From positions 1-64,000 of the forward strand of contig NZ_BBMA01000002.1 of the NCBI RefSeq assembly GCF_000971215.1: a stretch of 64,000 bases of DNA, given 5' to 3'. The stretch's first letter is position 1. Each line of letters begins with the position of its first letter. A program made the translations under genes and the position numbers. This stretch comes from Demequina silvatica. Its GTDB lineage: Bacteria; Actinomycetota; Actinomycetes; Actinomycetales; Demequinaceae. Below, piece after piece: positions 44,663 to 53,291 of the stretch. Below the pieces are notes generated by a model. That model saw only the letters and a list, made by a program, of their open reading frames with translations. It made no database searches and was not told where the DNA came from.

Positions 44663-46126
44663 CTAGAGCCGCGGATCGGACACCCGCTCCTCGACGCTGA
44701 CGCGCAGGTCCACGACGGAGCCGTTGTCGACCTTGGTCCACTCGATCGAGCCGGACAGCTCGTTCTGGACCAGCGTCCGCACGATCTGCGAGCCGAGCCC
44801 CGACGGCTCCACCGCGATGCCCACGCCGTCGTCGGAGATCCGCACGTGCAGCCGGCGGTCGGCGCGGTCGGCGTGCACGGTGATGGTGCCCTGCGCCCTG
44901 CCCGCGAAGCCGTGCTCGACGGCGTTGGTGATGAGCTCGGTGATGACCAGCGCGAGCGAGGACGCGTACTGCGCCGGGATCAGCCCGAACTCGCCGGTGT
45001 TGATGATGCGTACCTGCGTGTCGGGCGAGGCCACCTCCGCGGCCATGCGGATGGACCGGGACACCAGCTCGTCGAAGTTCACCAGCTCGTCGAGCGTGCC
45101 CGAGAGCGTCTCGTGGACCAGCGCGATGGTCGCGACGCGGCGCATCGCCTCGGCGAGCGCCTCCTTGGCCTCCGGCGCCTGCACGCGGCGCGACTGCAGC
45201 CGCAGCAGCGCCGCCACCGTCTGCAGGTTGTTCTTCACGCGGTGGTGGATCTCGCGGATGGTCGCGTCCTTGGTGACCAGCTCGCGCTCGCGGCGCCGCA
45301 GGTCGGACACGTCGCGGCACAGCAGCACCGCCCCCACGCGGGCGCCGTGCTCGGACACCGGGATGGCGCGCAGCGACAGCGCGGCGCCGTTCGCCTCGAG
45401 GTCGGTGCGCCACGCGGCGCGGCCCGCGACCACCATGGCGAGCGTCTCGTCCACCAGGCCCTGGTCCTCGAGCAGCTCGCTCGTCACGCGCGGCAGCGAC
45501 TTGTTCATGAGCGAGCCGTGCACGCCCAGCCGGTGGAAGCAGGACAGCGCGTTCGGCGACGCGTACGTCACGTGGCCCACGGCGTCGAGGCGGAGCACCC
45601 CGTCGCCCACGCGCGGCGCGCCGCGGCGCGGACCCGTGATGGAGGTGTGGACTGGGAACTCGCCGCGCGTCACCATCCGCAGCAGGTCGTCGGCCGCGCC
45701 CTTGTAGTTGAGCTCCAGCCGGCTCGAGGAGCGCGACACCGCCTGCGACACCTCGCGCGTCATCACCGCGATGGCGCGGCCGTTCATCACCACGGGCAGC
45801 GCGTCCTCGCGCACCGCGTACGTCTCGTCCCAGCGCGGCTCGCGCGAGCCGACGATCGCGCCCTCGTCGAGCGCGCGCGTCAGGTGGGCGACGCGGCCGT
45901 CGGCCGCCTTGGTGCCCACCACGTCGTCCAAGTGCACGGTCGGGCCGGTCGACGGCCGGCACTGCGCGACGGCGACGAACCCGTCGGCGTCCTGGCGCCA
46001 CAGCACCAGGTCCGCGAACGACAGGTCCGCGATGATCTGCCAGTCGGACACCAGCAGGCCGAGCCACTCGGCCTCCGCATCCGTGATGGGGCCGTGTTCC
46101 TCGATGGTGTCGCGCAGGGTTGCCAC
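44663..46126 (-). CDS. pdtaS: Cytosolic sensor histidine kinase PdtaS
   Basis: A 487-aa soluble kinase: GAF-like domain about 20-150, PAS domain about 165-280, HisKA_2 with the acceptor in REIHHRVKNNLQTVAALLRL near 290, and HATPase_c to the end (LVITELITNAVEHGF). The HHRVKNNL motif marks the HWE/HisKA_2 class. In mycobacteria PdtaS phosphorylates the antiterminator PdtaR and senses metals and nitric oxide; pdtaR is not in this window. GTG start at 46126. Next to whiB1 as in Mycobacterium. Confidence 0.92.
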   Translation of the reverse strand: MATLRDTIEEHGPITDAEAEWLGLLVSDWQIIADLSFADLVLWRQDADGFVAVAQCRPSTGPTVHLDDVVGTKAADGRVAHLTRALDEGAIVGSREPRWDETYAVREDALPVVMNGRAIAVMTREVSQAVSRSSSRLELNYKGAADDLLRMVTRGEFPVHTSITGPRRGAPRVGDGVLRLDAVGHVTYASPNALSCFHRLGVHGSLMNKSLPRVTSELLEDQGLVDETLAMVVAGRAAWRTDLEANGAALSLRAIPVSEHGARVGAVLLCRDVSDLRRRERELVTKDATIREIHHRVKNNLQTVAALLRLQSRRVQAPEAKEALAEAMRRVATIALVHETLSGTLDELVNFDELVSRSIRMAAEVASPDTQVRIINTGEFGLIPAQYASSLALVITELITNAVEHGFAGRAQGTITVHADRADRRLHVRISDDGVGIAVEPSGLGSQIVRTLVQNELSGSIEWTKVDNGSVVDLRVSVEERVSDPRL

Positions 46127-46186
46127 GGGTACCAGCCTAAAGCCGCCGCGAGGGCGCGCTAGCCTGGGCGCATAGGGGGTGGACCG

Positions 46187-46678
46187 GTGAAGATCACGCA
46201 CGCGCATCGCTTCGATGCCCCGCTCGAGCGGGTCTGGGAGATGATGACCGACGCGGAGTTCGGCCACGTGCGCGCCGCCGCGATGGGCACGGAGGCGCAG
46301 GACGTCGACGTGGACACCCGGGAGGACGGCTCGCGCCTGGTGGCGCTGCGGGCGGACGTGCCCGCCTCGTCGATCCCCGCCGAGTTCCGCTCGTTCCTGG
46401 GCCGCGACCTCGCGGTCTCCTACACGGAGGTGTGGGAGCCGCCCACACCCGAGGACCGGGTGGGCACCTTCGCCGTCGAGATCGCCGGCGCGCCCGGCCA
46501 CGTCTCCGGCGCGATCGGCCTCACTCCCGACGGCGGGACCACCGAGTTCCTCGCCACCGGCGACGTGGTCGCGAACGTCCCGTTCGTGGGCGCGATGATC
46601 GAGAAGGCGGTCGCGGGCGCCGTACAGCGCGCCCTCACCGCGCAGCTGGAGGCCGCTGACGCGTGGCTCGCCCGGTGA
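46187..46678 (+). CDS. DUF2505 domain-containing protein
   Basis: A 163-aa protein of the START/Bet v1-like DUF2505 family: MKITHAHRFDAPLERVWEMM at the start and a final helix AMIEKAVAGAVQRALTAQLE. Such folds bind hydrophobic ligands; none is known here. GTG start. The stop overlaps the GTG of the first crcB (GTGA), so the three genes form an operon; linkage to fluoride export looks incidental. Confidence 0.87.
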   Translation: MKITHAHRFDAPLERVWEMMTDAEFGHVRAAAMGTEAQDVDVDTREDGSRLVALRADVPASSIPAEFRSFLGRDLAVSYTEVWEPPTPEDRVGTFAVEIAGAPGHVSGAIGLTPDGGTTEFLATGDVVANVPFVGAMIEKAVAGAVQRALTAQLEAADAWLAR

Positions 46679-47088
46679 CCCGGGCGCGCCAGCTCGCCCT
46701 CGTCCTGGTCGGCGGCGCGCTGGGAGGCGCGCTCCGCATCGTCCTGTCGGAGACCCTCCCCCACGGCGCGGGGCCCGTCCCGTGGGACCTCGTCGTCATC
46801 AACGTGGTCGGCTCGCTCGGCCTCGCCTGGGCCGTCGCGTTCACGCAGGCGCGCGGACCCTGGGCGGTCTTCCCCATGGTCGGCCCCGGCTTCTTCGGCG
46901 GCTTCACCACGTTCTCGTCGATCGCGGCGCTCGAATGGTCGGCGGGCACCTCGACCGGGCTCGCGGTCATCGTGCTCGTGGGCACCATGGCGGCCGCGGT
47001 CGCGGGCGCGCTCCTGGGGTGGCGGCTCGGCGACCGCCCGCCCACGCCCCTCGATGAGGCGGCCGTGTTCGCGGAGGAGAACGAGTGA
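46675..47088 (+). CDS. crcB: Fluoride channel subunit CrcB/Fluc, copy 1
   Basis: A 137-aa membrane protein with four helices. Family hallmarks: GGALGGALRIVL near the start, VVINVVGSLGLAWAVAF with the conserved Asn, and GFFGGFTTFSSIAALEW with the Phe-box residues. Fluc channels are dual-topology dimers that expel fluoride; paired genes give heterodimers. An upstream GTG at 46663 would add four residues. No fluoride riboswitch was recognised upstream. Confidence 0.9.
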   Translation: MTRARQLALVLVGGALGGALRIVLSETLPHGAGPVPWDLVVINVVGSLGLAWAVAFTQARGPWAVFPMVGPGFFGGFTTFSSIAALEWSAGTSTGLAVIVLVGTMAAAVAGALLGWRLGDRPPTPLDEAAVFAEENE

Positions 47089-47456
47089 CCGGCTGGGTCT
47101 ACGCCGCCGCGATCCTCGGGTGCGGCCTGGGCGCGTGCGTCCGGTTCGCGCTCGGCTGGCTCGACCACGCCCGGACGTTCCCGTGGCCCACCATCGCGGC
47201 GAACGTGCTGGGCTCCGCGCTCCTGGGCGCCGTGGTCGCCGCGGGGGACGATGCGCTGGTCACCCCGGCGTGGGCGTTCGTCCTGGGCACGGGGGTGGCG
47301 GGCGGCCTGTCGACGTTCTCCTCGCTCGCCGTCGACATCGTGGTGATGGCGAAGGACCGCCGCGTGCGCGCGACCGCGCTGTACGTGGCCGCGACGTGCG
47401 TCCTCGGCCTCGGCGCGGCCTGGGCCGGCTACGCCGCGGTCGCCGCGCTCGCCTGA
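47085..47456 (+). CDS. crcB: Fluoride channel subunit CrcB/Fluc, copy 2
   Basis: A 123-aa four-helix protein with AAILGCGLGACVRFALGWL, TIAANVLGSALLGAV and GTGVAGGLSTFSSLAVDIV, again carrying the Asn and Phe/Ser/Thr pore residues. GTG overlaps the previous stop (GTGA). It should pair with copy 1 as an antiparallel heterodimer. A dispersed-motif copy encodes GDDAL in the loop between helices 2 and 3. Confidence 0.9.
   Translation: MTGWVYAAAILGCGLGACVRFALGWLDHARTFPWPTIAANVLGSALLGAVVAAGDDALVTPAWAFVLGTGVAGGLSTFSSLAVDIVVMAKDRRVRATALYVAATCVLGLGAAWAGYAAVAALA
47244..47255 (+). repeat. Dispersed motif core in a CrcB loop
   Basis: GGGGACGATGCG, exact core, in frame as GDDA. The paralogue at 46675 has a different, longer loop here. 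Confidence 0.55.
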
Positions 47457-47463
47457 CCGGGGC

Positions 47464-48690
47464 TCAGCGCCGCACGGCGGCCGCGCGAGCGAGAGCCCCC
47501 AGGACGAGCACGCCGAGCGCGGCCCCGACCGCGAGCGGCGGCAGCGACGCCATGAGCGCGACGCACAGCACCACCCCGGCCGCGCTGAGGGGTCGCGGCA
47601 TGCGCCACCCCGCGACCCGGCCGGCGCCCGCGGCGCGGAACGCGGACGCGCCCGCCACCGCGTAGTAGAGGAGGACCGCGAAAGAGGACATCGCGATCGC
47701 GAGCGTGAGGTCGCCCACCCAGGCGAGCACGATCGCGACCAGCGCGGCGGTCCCCTCCGCGAGCGCGGGAACCGCGCGGCCGTTGGTGCGCGCGAGCGGG
47801 CGGGGCAGGTCCGCCTCGCGGGCCATCGCCATCGCGGTGCGCCCCAGGCCCGCGGTGAGGGCGAGCAGCGAGCCGAACGCGCCGGCGACCGCCGCGACCG
47901 TCACCGCAACCGGTGGCAGCCACGTCCCCGCCACCGCGTCCGCGACGGGCGCTTCCGAGGCGGCCAGCGCGTCGACTCCCATCGCGCGCGGCAGCACCGC
48001 GGCGAGCGCGACGTAGAGCACCAGCACCGTGCCGAGCGCCACCGCGATCGCCCGCGGGATCACGCGAGCGGGGTCGCGGACCTCCTCGCCGAGCGTCGCG
48101 ATGCGCGCGTAGCCGGCGAAGGCGAAGAACACGAGGGCGGCCGCCTGCGCGACCCCCGCGGCCGTGCCCCACGGGGTGCTCCAGCCGAAGCCAGCGCTGG
48201 CCGGGCCGTCCGTCCCCGCGATCGCGAGGACCGCGGCCACCACCACGGCGACCACGGTCGACGCGATGACGATCGAGGCGCCGCTGGTGCGCGTCACTCC
48301 GCGCGAGTTGAGCGCCCAGCTGAGCGCGATCGCGACGGTGGCGACCACGGCGGGCCGATCGGGCCACACGTACGCCCCGATCGCGAGGCCGATCGCGGCG
48401 ACGGACGCCGTCTTGCCCAGCACGAACCCGATCCCGGCGACGAAGCCCGGCCACGGGCCGAGCTCGGCCCTGCCGTAGGCGTACGCTCCGCCGGCGACGG
48501 GATGCACGGCCGCGAGCTGCGCCGTGGAGCCGGCGTTGAGCGCGGCGACCACTCCCGCGATCAGCACCGCCCACACGAGCGCTTCACCCGCGGACTCCGC
48601 CGCGGGGCCCCACACCACGAACACGCCGGCGCCGAGCATCGACCCCAGACCGATGGCCGTCGCACCGACGGTCCCCACGCGGCGCTCCAC
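47464..48690 (-). CDS. APC-family amino acid permease
   Basis: A 408-aa permease with about twelve transmembrane helices. VGTVGATAIGLGSMLGAGVFV near the start is the APC helix-1 substrate-site pattern, and NAGSTAQLAAVHPVAGGAYAY follows. It moves amino acids or amines; the substrate is unknown. The GTG at 48690 lies two bases after the stop of the second permease gene on the same strand. Confidence 0.88.
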   Translation of the reverse strand: MERRVGTVGATAIGLGSMLGAGVFVVWGPAAESAGEALVWAVLIAGVVAALNAGSTAQLAAVHPVAGGAYAYGRAELGPWPGFVAGIGFVLGKTASVAAIGLAIGAYVWPDRPAVVATVAIALSWALNSRGVTRTSGASIVIASTVVAVVVAAVLAIAGTDGPASAGFGWSTPWGTAAGVAQAAALVFFAFAGYARIATLGEEVRDPARVIPRAIAVALGTVLVLYVALAAVLPRAMGVDALAASEAPVADAVAGTWLPPVAVTVAAVAGAFGSLLALTAGLGRTAMAMAREADLPRPLARTNGRAVPALAEGTAALVAIVLAWVGDLTLAIAMSSFAVLLYYAVAGASAFRAAGAGRVAGWRMPRPLSAAGVVLCVALMASLPPLAVGAALGVLVLGALARAAAVRR

Positions 48691-48692
48691 GC

Positions 48693-50120
48693 TCAGTCCT
48701 CCCGGCCGCCCGCCGGCAGGGGTGACGGGCCCTCGGAGGCGACCGGCGCATCGTCCCCCGCCTCCGCCTCGGCGACGGCGTTCGCGGCGCCGCGTGGCCG
48801 GCCCGCGCGCACCCACGCCCAGTACAGGCCGCCGGCCACCAGGCCGGTCGCGGCGAGCGAGCCGACCGCGGCGGGGCGCATGAGGTTCGCGACCAGGGTG
48901 AAGCCGACGGCGACGGCCGCGACCACGTTGAGCACCACCCAGCCGTGGCGGCCGTCGCGGTGGGAGAACCGGGCCATGGCGATGAGGCCCATGAGGAAGC
49001 TCACGAACACGGCGACGGCGTAGAAGAGCACCAGCCGCTGGTCGTAGGCGCCGGCGGCGATCACCACGAGCGCGGAGCCGACCAGGAACACCGCGACGCC
49101 GACCATGGGCACGTGGTGGGCGTTGGTGCGGCCCAGGATCGCGGGCAGGACGCCGTGGCGGGAGTCGCCGTGCTCGGAGCGGGCGAGGGCCTTGAGCAGA
49201 CCCGGACCCGCCTGGAAGGAGGACGAGGCGGCGGACAGCAGGAGCAGCGCGGTGGCGGCCTGGAAGGCCGCGAACAGGCCGGCGCCGTCGGCGGCGCGGG
49301 CGAGCTCGGCCACGAGCGTGGTGTCCTCGTGAGGCACCTGGATGCCCAGCCGCACCACGGCCGCGGTGATCGCGAGGGTGAGGGTGCCGACGATGCCGAG
49401 CGTGAGCCACAGCGCCCAGCGGCCGAAGCTGCGGCGGCCCGCGTCGTCGAGCTGGGCGAGCTGCGCGATGGCCGAGGAGGGCGCCTCGATGCCGGTCGCG
49501 AGCGCCATGGCCACCGGGAACGCGAGCGCGACGGCGAGCGGCGCGCCGTGCGTCAGCCCCTCGACCGGCTGCGGGTCCACCGCCGGCAGGCCGGGCACGG
49601 GCAGCAGCACCAGCACCGCCGTGGCGATGAAGACGAGGGTGAGGAGCGCGAACACCGCGCGCCCCAGATGGCCGAACCACATGAGCCCCGCGACCAGCAC
49701 CAGCAGCACCAGCGCGAGCACCAGGCGGTAGGGCGCGAGGCCCGGGACATAGCTGATGATCGCGGAGGAACCGGCGGACACCGAGATGGCGATGGTGAGC
49801 ACGAAGTCGACCACCAGCGCGCCCATCGGGATGAAGGAGAAGCCCTCGCCGAACGCGCCACCGGCCGCGGCGGCGGAGCCGCCGCCCTCGGGGAAGCGCG
49901 CCACCAGCTGGTGGTAGCTCGCGACCACGAGCCCCACCACGAGCACCACCGCCGCCATCGCGGGCAGCAGCAGCGCGAGGTTGCCGTCGAGCGCACGCAG
50001 CGCGGCCTCGATCGCGTAGGCGACCGAGGACACGGGGTCCGCCATCACGGAGAACGCGAAGGCGATGAGGAGCGCGGTGCGACTGTGGAGCCACGCGGCG
50101 CGGGAGATGGGCTGGGTCAC
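48693..50120 (-). CDS. APC-superfamily permease
   Basis: A 475-aa permease with about twelve transmembrane helices. Opening WLHSRTALLIAFAFSVMADP then VSSVAYAIEAALRAL differs from the downstream permease, so it belongs to a separate APC branch and is not a simple duplicate. Substrate unknown. A dispersed-motif copy encodes GDDAPVAS in its C-terminal tail (48747-48758). GTG start. It is the first gene of a two-permease transcript. Confidence 0.85.
   Translation of the reverse strand: MTQPISRAAWLHSRTALLIAFAFSVMADPVSSVAYAIEAALRALDGNLALLLPAMAAVVLVVGLVVASYHQLVARFPEGGGSAAAAGGAFGEGFSFIPMGALVVDFVLTIAISVSAGSSAIISYVPGLAPYRLVLALVLLVLVAGLMWFGHLGRAVFALLTLVFIATAVLVLLPVPGLPAVDPQPVEGLTHGAPLAVALAFPVAMALATGIEAPSSAIAQLAQLDDAGRRSFGRWALWLTLGIVGTLTLAITAAVVRLGIQVPHEDTTLVAELARAADGAGLFAAFQAATALLLLSAASSSFQAGPGLLKALARSEHGDSRHGVLPAILGRTNAHHVPMVGVAVFLVGSALVVIAAGAYDQRLVLFYAVAVFVSFLMGLIAMARFSHRDGRHGWVVLNVVAAVAVGFTLVANLMRPAAVGSLAATGLVAGGLYWAWVRAGRPRGAANAVAEAEAGDDAPVASEGPSPLPAGGRED
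48747..48758 (-). repeat. Dispersed motif core in a permease C-terminal tail
   Basis: CGCATCGTCCCC, exact core, same strand sense as the gene, read as GDDA. Confidence 0.55.
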
Positions 50121-50227
50121 GATGTCCCTCGGGTTCTCGGAACGATGCGCGCGCCCGGGCGGGCGTGGTCACCGCAGGTCACAGTAGCGCCGCGCGGTCC
50201 CGGTGCCGGACGGTCGGGCGCGACGGG

Positions 50228-51229
50228 TCACGCCGGGGCGTCCTCCCAGGCGTCGAAGGCGGCGCGGGCGAGGTCGCGGCCGAGCGCGATCATCTCCGTC
50301 GCGCGGTGGAAGTCGAGCACGCCGCACGCGTCGGCGGGCACGTCGACCATCACGTCCGGCGGGTAGCCCGCGAGGCGGTAGCGCTGCACGGTGTTCTGCA
50401 GGGTCTGGAGCGAGCGGTCGATGACGTCGAGCGTGCTGACGTCCAGGTCGTCCCCGTGCTCGGCCGGTTCGATCGCGACCACGTCCTCCAGCGCATCGTC
50501 CTCATGCTCGCCGCGTGCGCGCATGCGGTGCGTGATCATGCTCACCAGGCGGGGCTCGGCGACGTGGAAGGACGGCAGCCGCAGGCGCGGCAGCCGCATG
50601 AGCGGGCCGCCGGACTCGACCGGCGGCGCGGCGCGGTTGCCGCCCCGGGAGGTGCCGGAGAGGTTGACCGCGATGGTCGCGTCCGCGCGGACGGCGGTGA
50701 GCGCGATGACGGGGACCGGGTTGAGGATGCCGCCGTCCGCGAGCAGCATCCCGCCGTGGCGGACGGGCGTGATGACGGTCGGGATCGCGATCGAGGCGCG
50801 GATCGCGTCCACCAGAGGGCCCTCCGTGAACCAGACCTCCGACTGCGAGAGGAGATCCGTGGCGACCGCGGTGAACGGGATCGGCAGGTCCTCGATGACG
50901 CGCCCGTCGAGAATCTCGTCGAGGCGTCGCATGATGCGGTCCGCGCGGATCGCACCCGCACCCTTGAACGCGGGGTCGAGCATGCGGAGCACGTCGCGCC
51001 GGGTGAGCGACTCCGCCCACTCGCGGTACGCGGCCAGGCCCCCGGCGGCGTGCAGGCCGCCCACGAGCGCGCCCATCGAGGTGCCCGAGACGCCGACCAC
51101 GTCCCAGCCGCGCGCCTCGATCTCGTCGAGGACGCCGATGTGGGCGTAGCCGCGGGCTCCCCCGCTGCCGAGGCTGAGCGCGATCCGCGGGCGCGGGGAC
51201 GCGGCGTTCGCTGACTGGGTGTCGGTCAC
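50228..51229 (-). CDS. Patatin-like phospholipase (RssA/YchK-type)
   Basis: A 333-aa patatin. Oxyanion loop GSGGARG at 21-27, nucleophile elbow GTSMG at 49-53 with S51, and catalytic DGG in MLLADGGILNP near 160. These make a complete Ser-Asp dyad. Bacterial patatins are lipid acyl hydrolases; substrate not known. Soluble, no signal peptide. GTG chosen because it opens just before the conserved PRIALSLGSGGARG. Divergent from the FGGY kinase. Confidence 0.9.
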   Translation of the reverse strand: MTDTQSANAASPRPRIALSLGSGGARGYAHIGVLDEIEARGWDVVGVSGTSMGALVGGLHAAGGLAAYREWAESLTRRDVLRMLDPAFKGAGAIRADRIMRRLDEILDGRVIEDLPIPFTAVATDLLSQSEVWFTEGPLVDAIRASIAIPTVITPVRHGGMLLADGGILNPVPVIALTAVRADATIAVNLSGTSRGGNRAAPPVESGGPLMRLPRLRLPSFHVAEPRLVSMITHRMRARGEHEDDALEDVVAIEPAEHGDDLDVSTLDVIDRSLQTLQNTVQRYRLAGYPPDVMVDVPADACGVLDFHRATEMIALGRDLARAAFDAWEDAPA

Positions 51230-51343
51230 GGTTGCCAGGCTAACCCCGCTGGTTGACGCGCGATACGTAGGGGTCCGGGGGCCCCGCCGCGCGTCGGGGC
51301 GGGACCTATGGTTCCATCGAAGGCGCGGGCAGGCCTTAGGGTT

Positions 51344-51360
51344 TTGTCGAACGTTCACAT
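51344..51360 (+). promoter_or_regulatory. LacI-type operator-like palindrome before the FGGY kinase
   Basis: TTGTCGAACGTTCACAT contains the perfect 8-base palindrome GAACGTTC (51349-51356); aligned with TGTGAACGTTCACA, a common LacI-family operator form, 11 of 14 bases agree. It lies in an AT-rich patch about 50 bases before the kinase ATG. Confidence 0.35.
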
Positions 51361-51407
51361 TTTGCATGTCCGCCGCACGCGGGTGCTTGACGAAGGAGTG
51401 GGTGCCG

Positions 51408-53012
51408 ATGGCGCAGGAACAGCAGACCGACGTGGCCGCCGTGATCGCGGCAGGCGCGACGTCGCTCGGCATCGAGCTCGGGTCCACGCGCATCAAGGCG
51501 TGCCTGATCGGCCCCGACCACCAGGTCATCGCGACCGGCAGCCACGCATGGGAGAACCAGTTCGTCGACCGCCTCTGGACGTACTCCGTCGAGGCGATCT
51601 GGGAGGGCGTGCAGGCGTCCGTCGCCGACCTCCTCGCGACCGTGGAGCGCGCGCACGGCGTCCGGCCCACCGGCTTCGGCGCGCTGGGCGTCTCCGCGAT
51701 GATGCACGGCTACCTGCCGTTCGACGCCGCCGGCGAGCTGCTGGTGCCGTTCCGCACGTGGCGCAACACCAACACGGAGCGCGCCGCGGCCGAGCTCACC
51801 GAGGTGCTCGGCTTCAACTTCCCGCTGCGCTGGTCCGCCTCGCACCTCTACCAGGCCATCCTCGACGAGGAGACCCACGTCCCCGACGTCGCGTTCTTCA
51901 CCACGCTCGCCGGCTACGTCCACTGGCGCCTCACGGGCCGCAAGGTGCTCGGCGTGGGTGACGCCTCGGGCATGTTCCCGATCGACCCCGACACGCGCGA
52001 CTACGACGCCGCGATGCTCGCGCGCTTCCAGGGCCTCGTGGCCGCGCGCCAGGCAGGCCTCGACGTCGCGTCGCTCCTGCCGGAGGTGCTCGTGGCCGGC
52101 CAGGACGCCGGCACGCTCACCGCCGAGGGCGCCGCGCTGCTCGACCCGACGGGCGGCCTCCAGCCCGGCGCCGTGGTCGCGCCGCCGGAAGGCGACGCGG
52201 GCACCGGCATGATCGCCACCAACGCCGTCGCGCCGCGCACCGGCAACATCTCCGCCGGCACCTCGATCTTCGCGATGGTGGTGCTCGAGAAGGCGCTCAC
52301 CAGCGTCCACGAGGAGCTCGACATCGTCACCACGCCCGCGGGCGACCTGGTCGCGATGGTGCACTGCAACAACGGCGCCTCCGAGCTGGGCACCTGGGCC
52401 GGGGTCTTCACCGAGTTCGCGGCGGCCATGGGCGTCGCGGGCGGCTCCGACGCCGTGTTCGAGGCGCTGTTCTCCGCCGCGCTCGAGGGCGAGGCGGACG
52501 GCGGCGGCCTGCTGGCCTACAACTACCTGTCGGGCGAGCCCATCACCGGCCTCGCCGAGGGGCGCCCGTTGTTCGTGCGCACCCCCGGCTCGCGCCTCAC
52601 GCTCGCGAACTTCATGCGGACCCAGCTGTACGGCGCGTTCGGCACGCTCAGCCTGGGCATGCGCGTCCTTCACGACGAGGGCGTGCGGCTCGACTCGATG
52701 TTCGCGCACGGCGGCATGTTCCGCACCGCGGGTGTCGCGCAGCGCCTGCTCGCGGCCGCGATCGACGCGCCCGTCACCGTGGGCGACACCGCCTCCGAGG
52801 GTGGCGCGTGGGGCATCGCGGTCCTTGCCGAGTACGTGCGCACCGGTGCCGCGACCGGCCTCGACACGTACCTCGACGAGGCCGTGTTCGCGGGTGCGGC
52901 GCTCGACGTCGCGCAGCCCGACCCGGCCGACGTCGCGGGCTACACCGCGTGGCTCGAGCAGTACGAGGCGGGCCTCGCGATCGAGCGCGCCGCCACCGAA
53001 GCGATCCGCTAG
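51408..53012 (+). CDS. FGGY-family carbohydrate kinase
   Basis: A 534-aa sugar kinase. N-terminal phosphate-1 loop SLGIELGSTRIKACLIG near 20, ALGVSAMMHGYLPFD near 95, and C-terminal FMRTQLYGAFGTLSLGMRVL and FAHGGMFRTAGVAQRLLAAA, the FGGY adenosine region. Sugar cannot be assigned; the form resembles kinases of xylulose or ribulose type, and the AraK-like ribulokinase described in Clostridium is one possibility from memory. AAGGAG lies nine bases before the ATG. It is an orphan: no isomerase, epimerase or sugar transporter is adjacent. Confidence 0.82.
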   Translation: MAQEQQTDVAAVIAAGATSLGIELGSTRIKACLIGPDHQVIATGSHAWENQFVDRLWTYSVEAIWEGVQASVADLLATVERAHGVRPTGFGALGVSAMMHGYLPFDAAGELLVPFRTWRNTNTERAAAELTEVLGFNFPLRWSASHLYQAILDEETHVPDVAFFTTLAGYVHWRLTGRKVLGVGDASGMFPIDPDTRDYDAAMLARFQGLVAARQAGLDVASLLPEVLVAGQDAGTLTAEGAALLDPTGGLQPGAVVAPPEGDAGTGMIATNAVAPRTGNISAGTSIFAMVVLEKALTSVHEELDIVTTPAGDLVAMVHCNNGASELGTWAGVFTEFAAAMGVAGGSDAVFEALFSAALEGEADGGGLLAYNYLSGEPITGLAEGRPLFVRTPGSRLTLANFMRTQLYGAFGTLSLGMRVLHDEGVRLDSMFAHGGMFRTAGVAQRLLAAAIDAPVTVGDTASEGGAWGIAVLAEYVRTGAATGLDTYLDEAVFAGAALDVAQPDPADVAGYTAWLEQYEAGLAIERAATEAIR

Positions 53013-53048
53013 CGGTCGCCGCGCACCGTCCGACGGCCCGGTTCCCGC

Positions 53049-53062
53049 ACGATGCGGGGGCC
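53049..53062 (+). repeat. Degenerate dispersed-motif copy
   Basis: ACGATGCGGGGGCC, lacking the first G run, in the gap between the kinase and tRNA, 30 bases from a second copy in the same orientation. Confidence 0.45.
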
Positions 53063-53078
53063 GTGCCGTCGCGGTTGC

Positions 53079-53098
53079 GGGGACGATGCGCGGGTCGG
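53079..53098 (+). repeat. Dispersed 20-bp motif, intergenic copy (19/20)
   Basis: GGGGACGATGCGCGGGTCGG, one base off consensus, just before the tRNA terminator. Confidence 0.65.
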
Positions 53099-53110
53099 CC
53101 GGGAACGACG

Positions 53111-53138
53111 AAGGCCCGGACCATCTGGTCCGGGCCTT
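53111..53138. terminator. Terminator of the tRNA gene
   Basis: AAGGCCCGGACC and GGTCCGGGCCTT form a perfect 12-bp stem with loop ATCT, ten bases beyond the tRNA 3' end. It may also stop transcription from the kinase side. Confidence 0.8.
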
Positions 53139-53148
53139 CGTACTCTCG

Positions 53149-53222
53149 TAGCGGGGACAGGATTTGAACCTGCGACCTCCGGGTTATGAGCCCGGCGAGC
53201 TACCGAACTGCTCCACCCCGCG
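53149..53222 (-). tRNA. Initiator tRNA-fMet (CAT anticodon)
   Basis: A 74-base cloverleaf on the minus strand. The acceptor stem pairs GCGGGG with CCCCGC, with an unpaired C1 opposite U72 and A73 as discriminator. The anticodon loop CTCATAA sits on a stem ending in three G-C pairs (CCGGG/CCCGG). An unpaired 1-72 and the G-C triplet are the hallmarks of the bacterial initiator. The T loop reads GGTTCAAATCC. CCA is not encoded. Own promoter and terminator. Confidence 0.95.
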
Positions 53223-53233
53223 TCGGCCTGATA

Positions 53234-53262
53234 ACTCTAGCGGACGCGCGCCGCAGAACCAA
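53234..53262 (-). promoter_or_regulatory. Promoter of the initiator tRNA gene
   Basis: On the minus strand TTGGTT, exactly 17 bases, then TAGAGT, ending 11 bases before the tRNA 5' end. A good primary-sigma type promoter. Confidence 0.65.
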
Positions 53263-53291
53263 ATCGCCTCCCGGTCGCTAGGGTCGGAGGC

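Noticed and set aside
46127..46186. Fluoride riboswitch upstream of the DUF2505-crcB operon
   Set aside because: I could not find the conserved pseudoknot elements in the short space before 46187. A covariance-model search would settle it.
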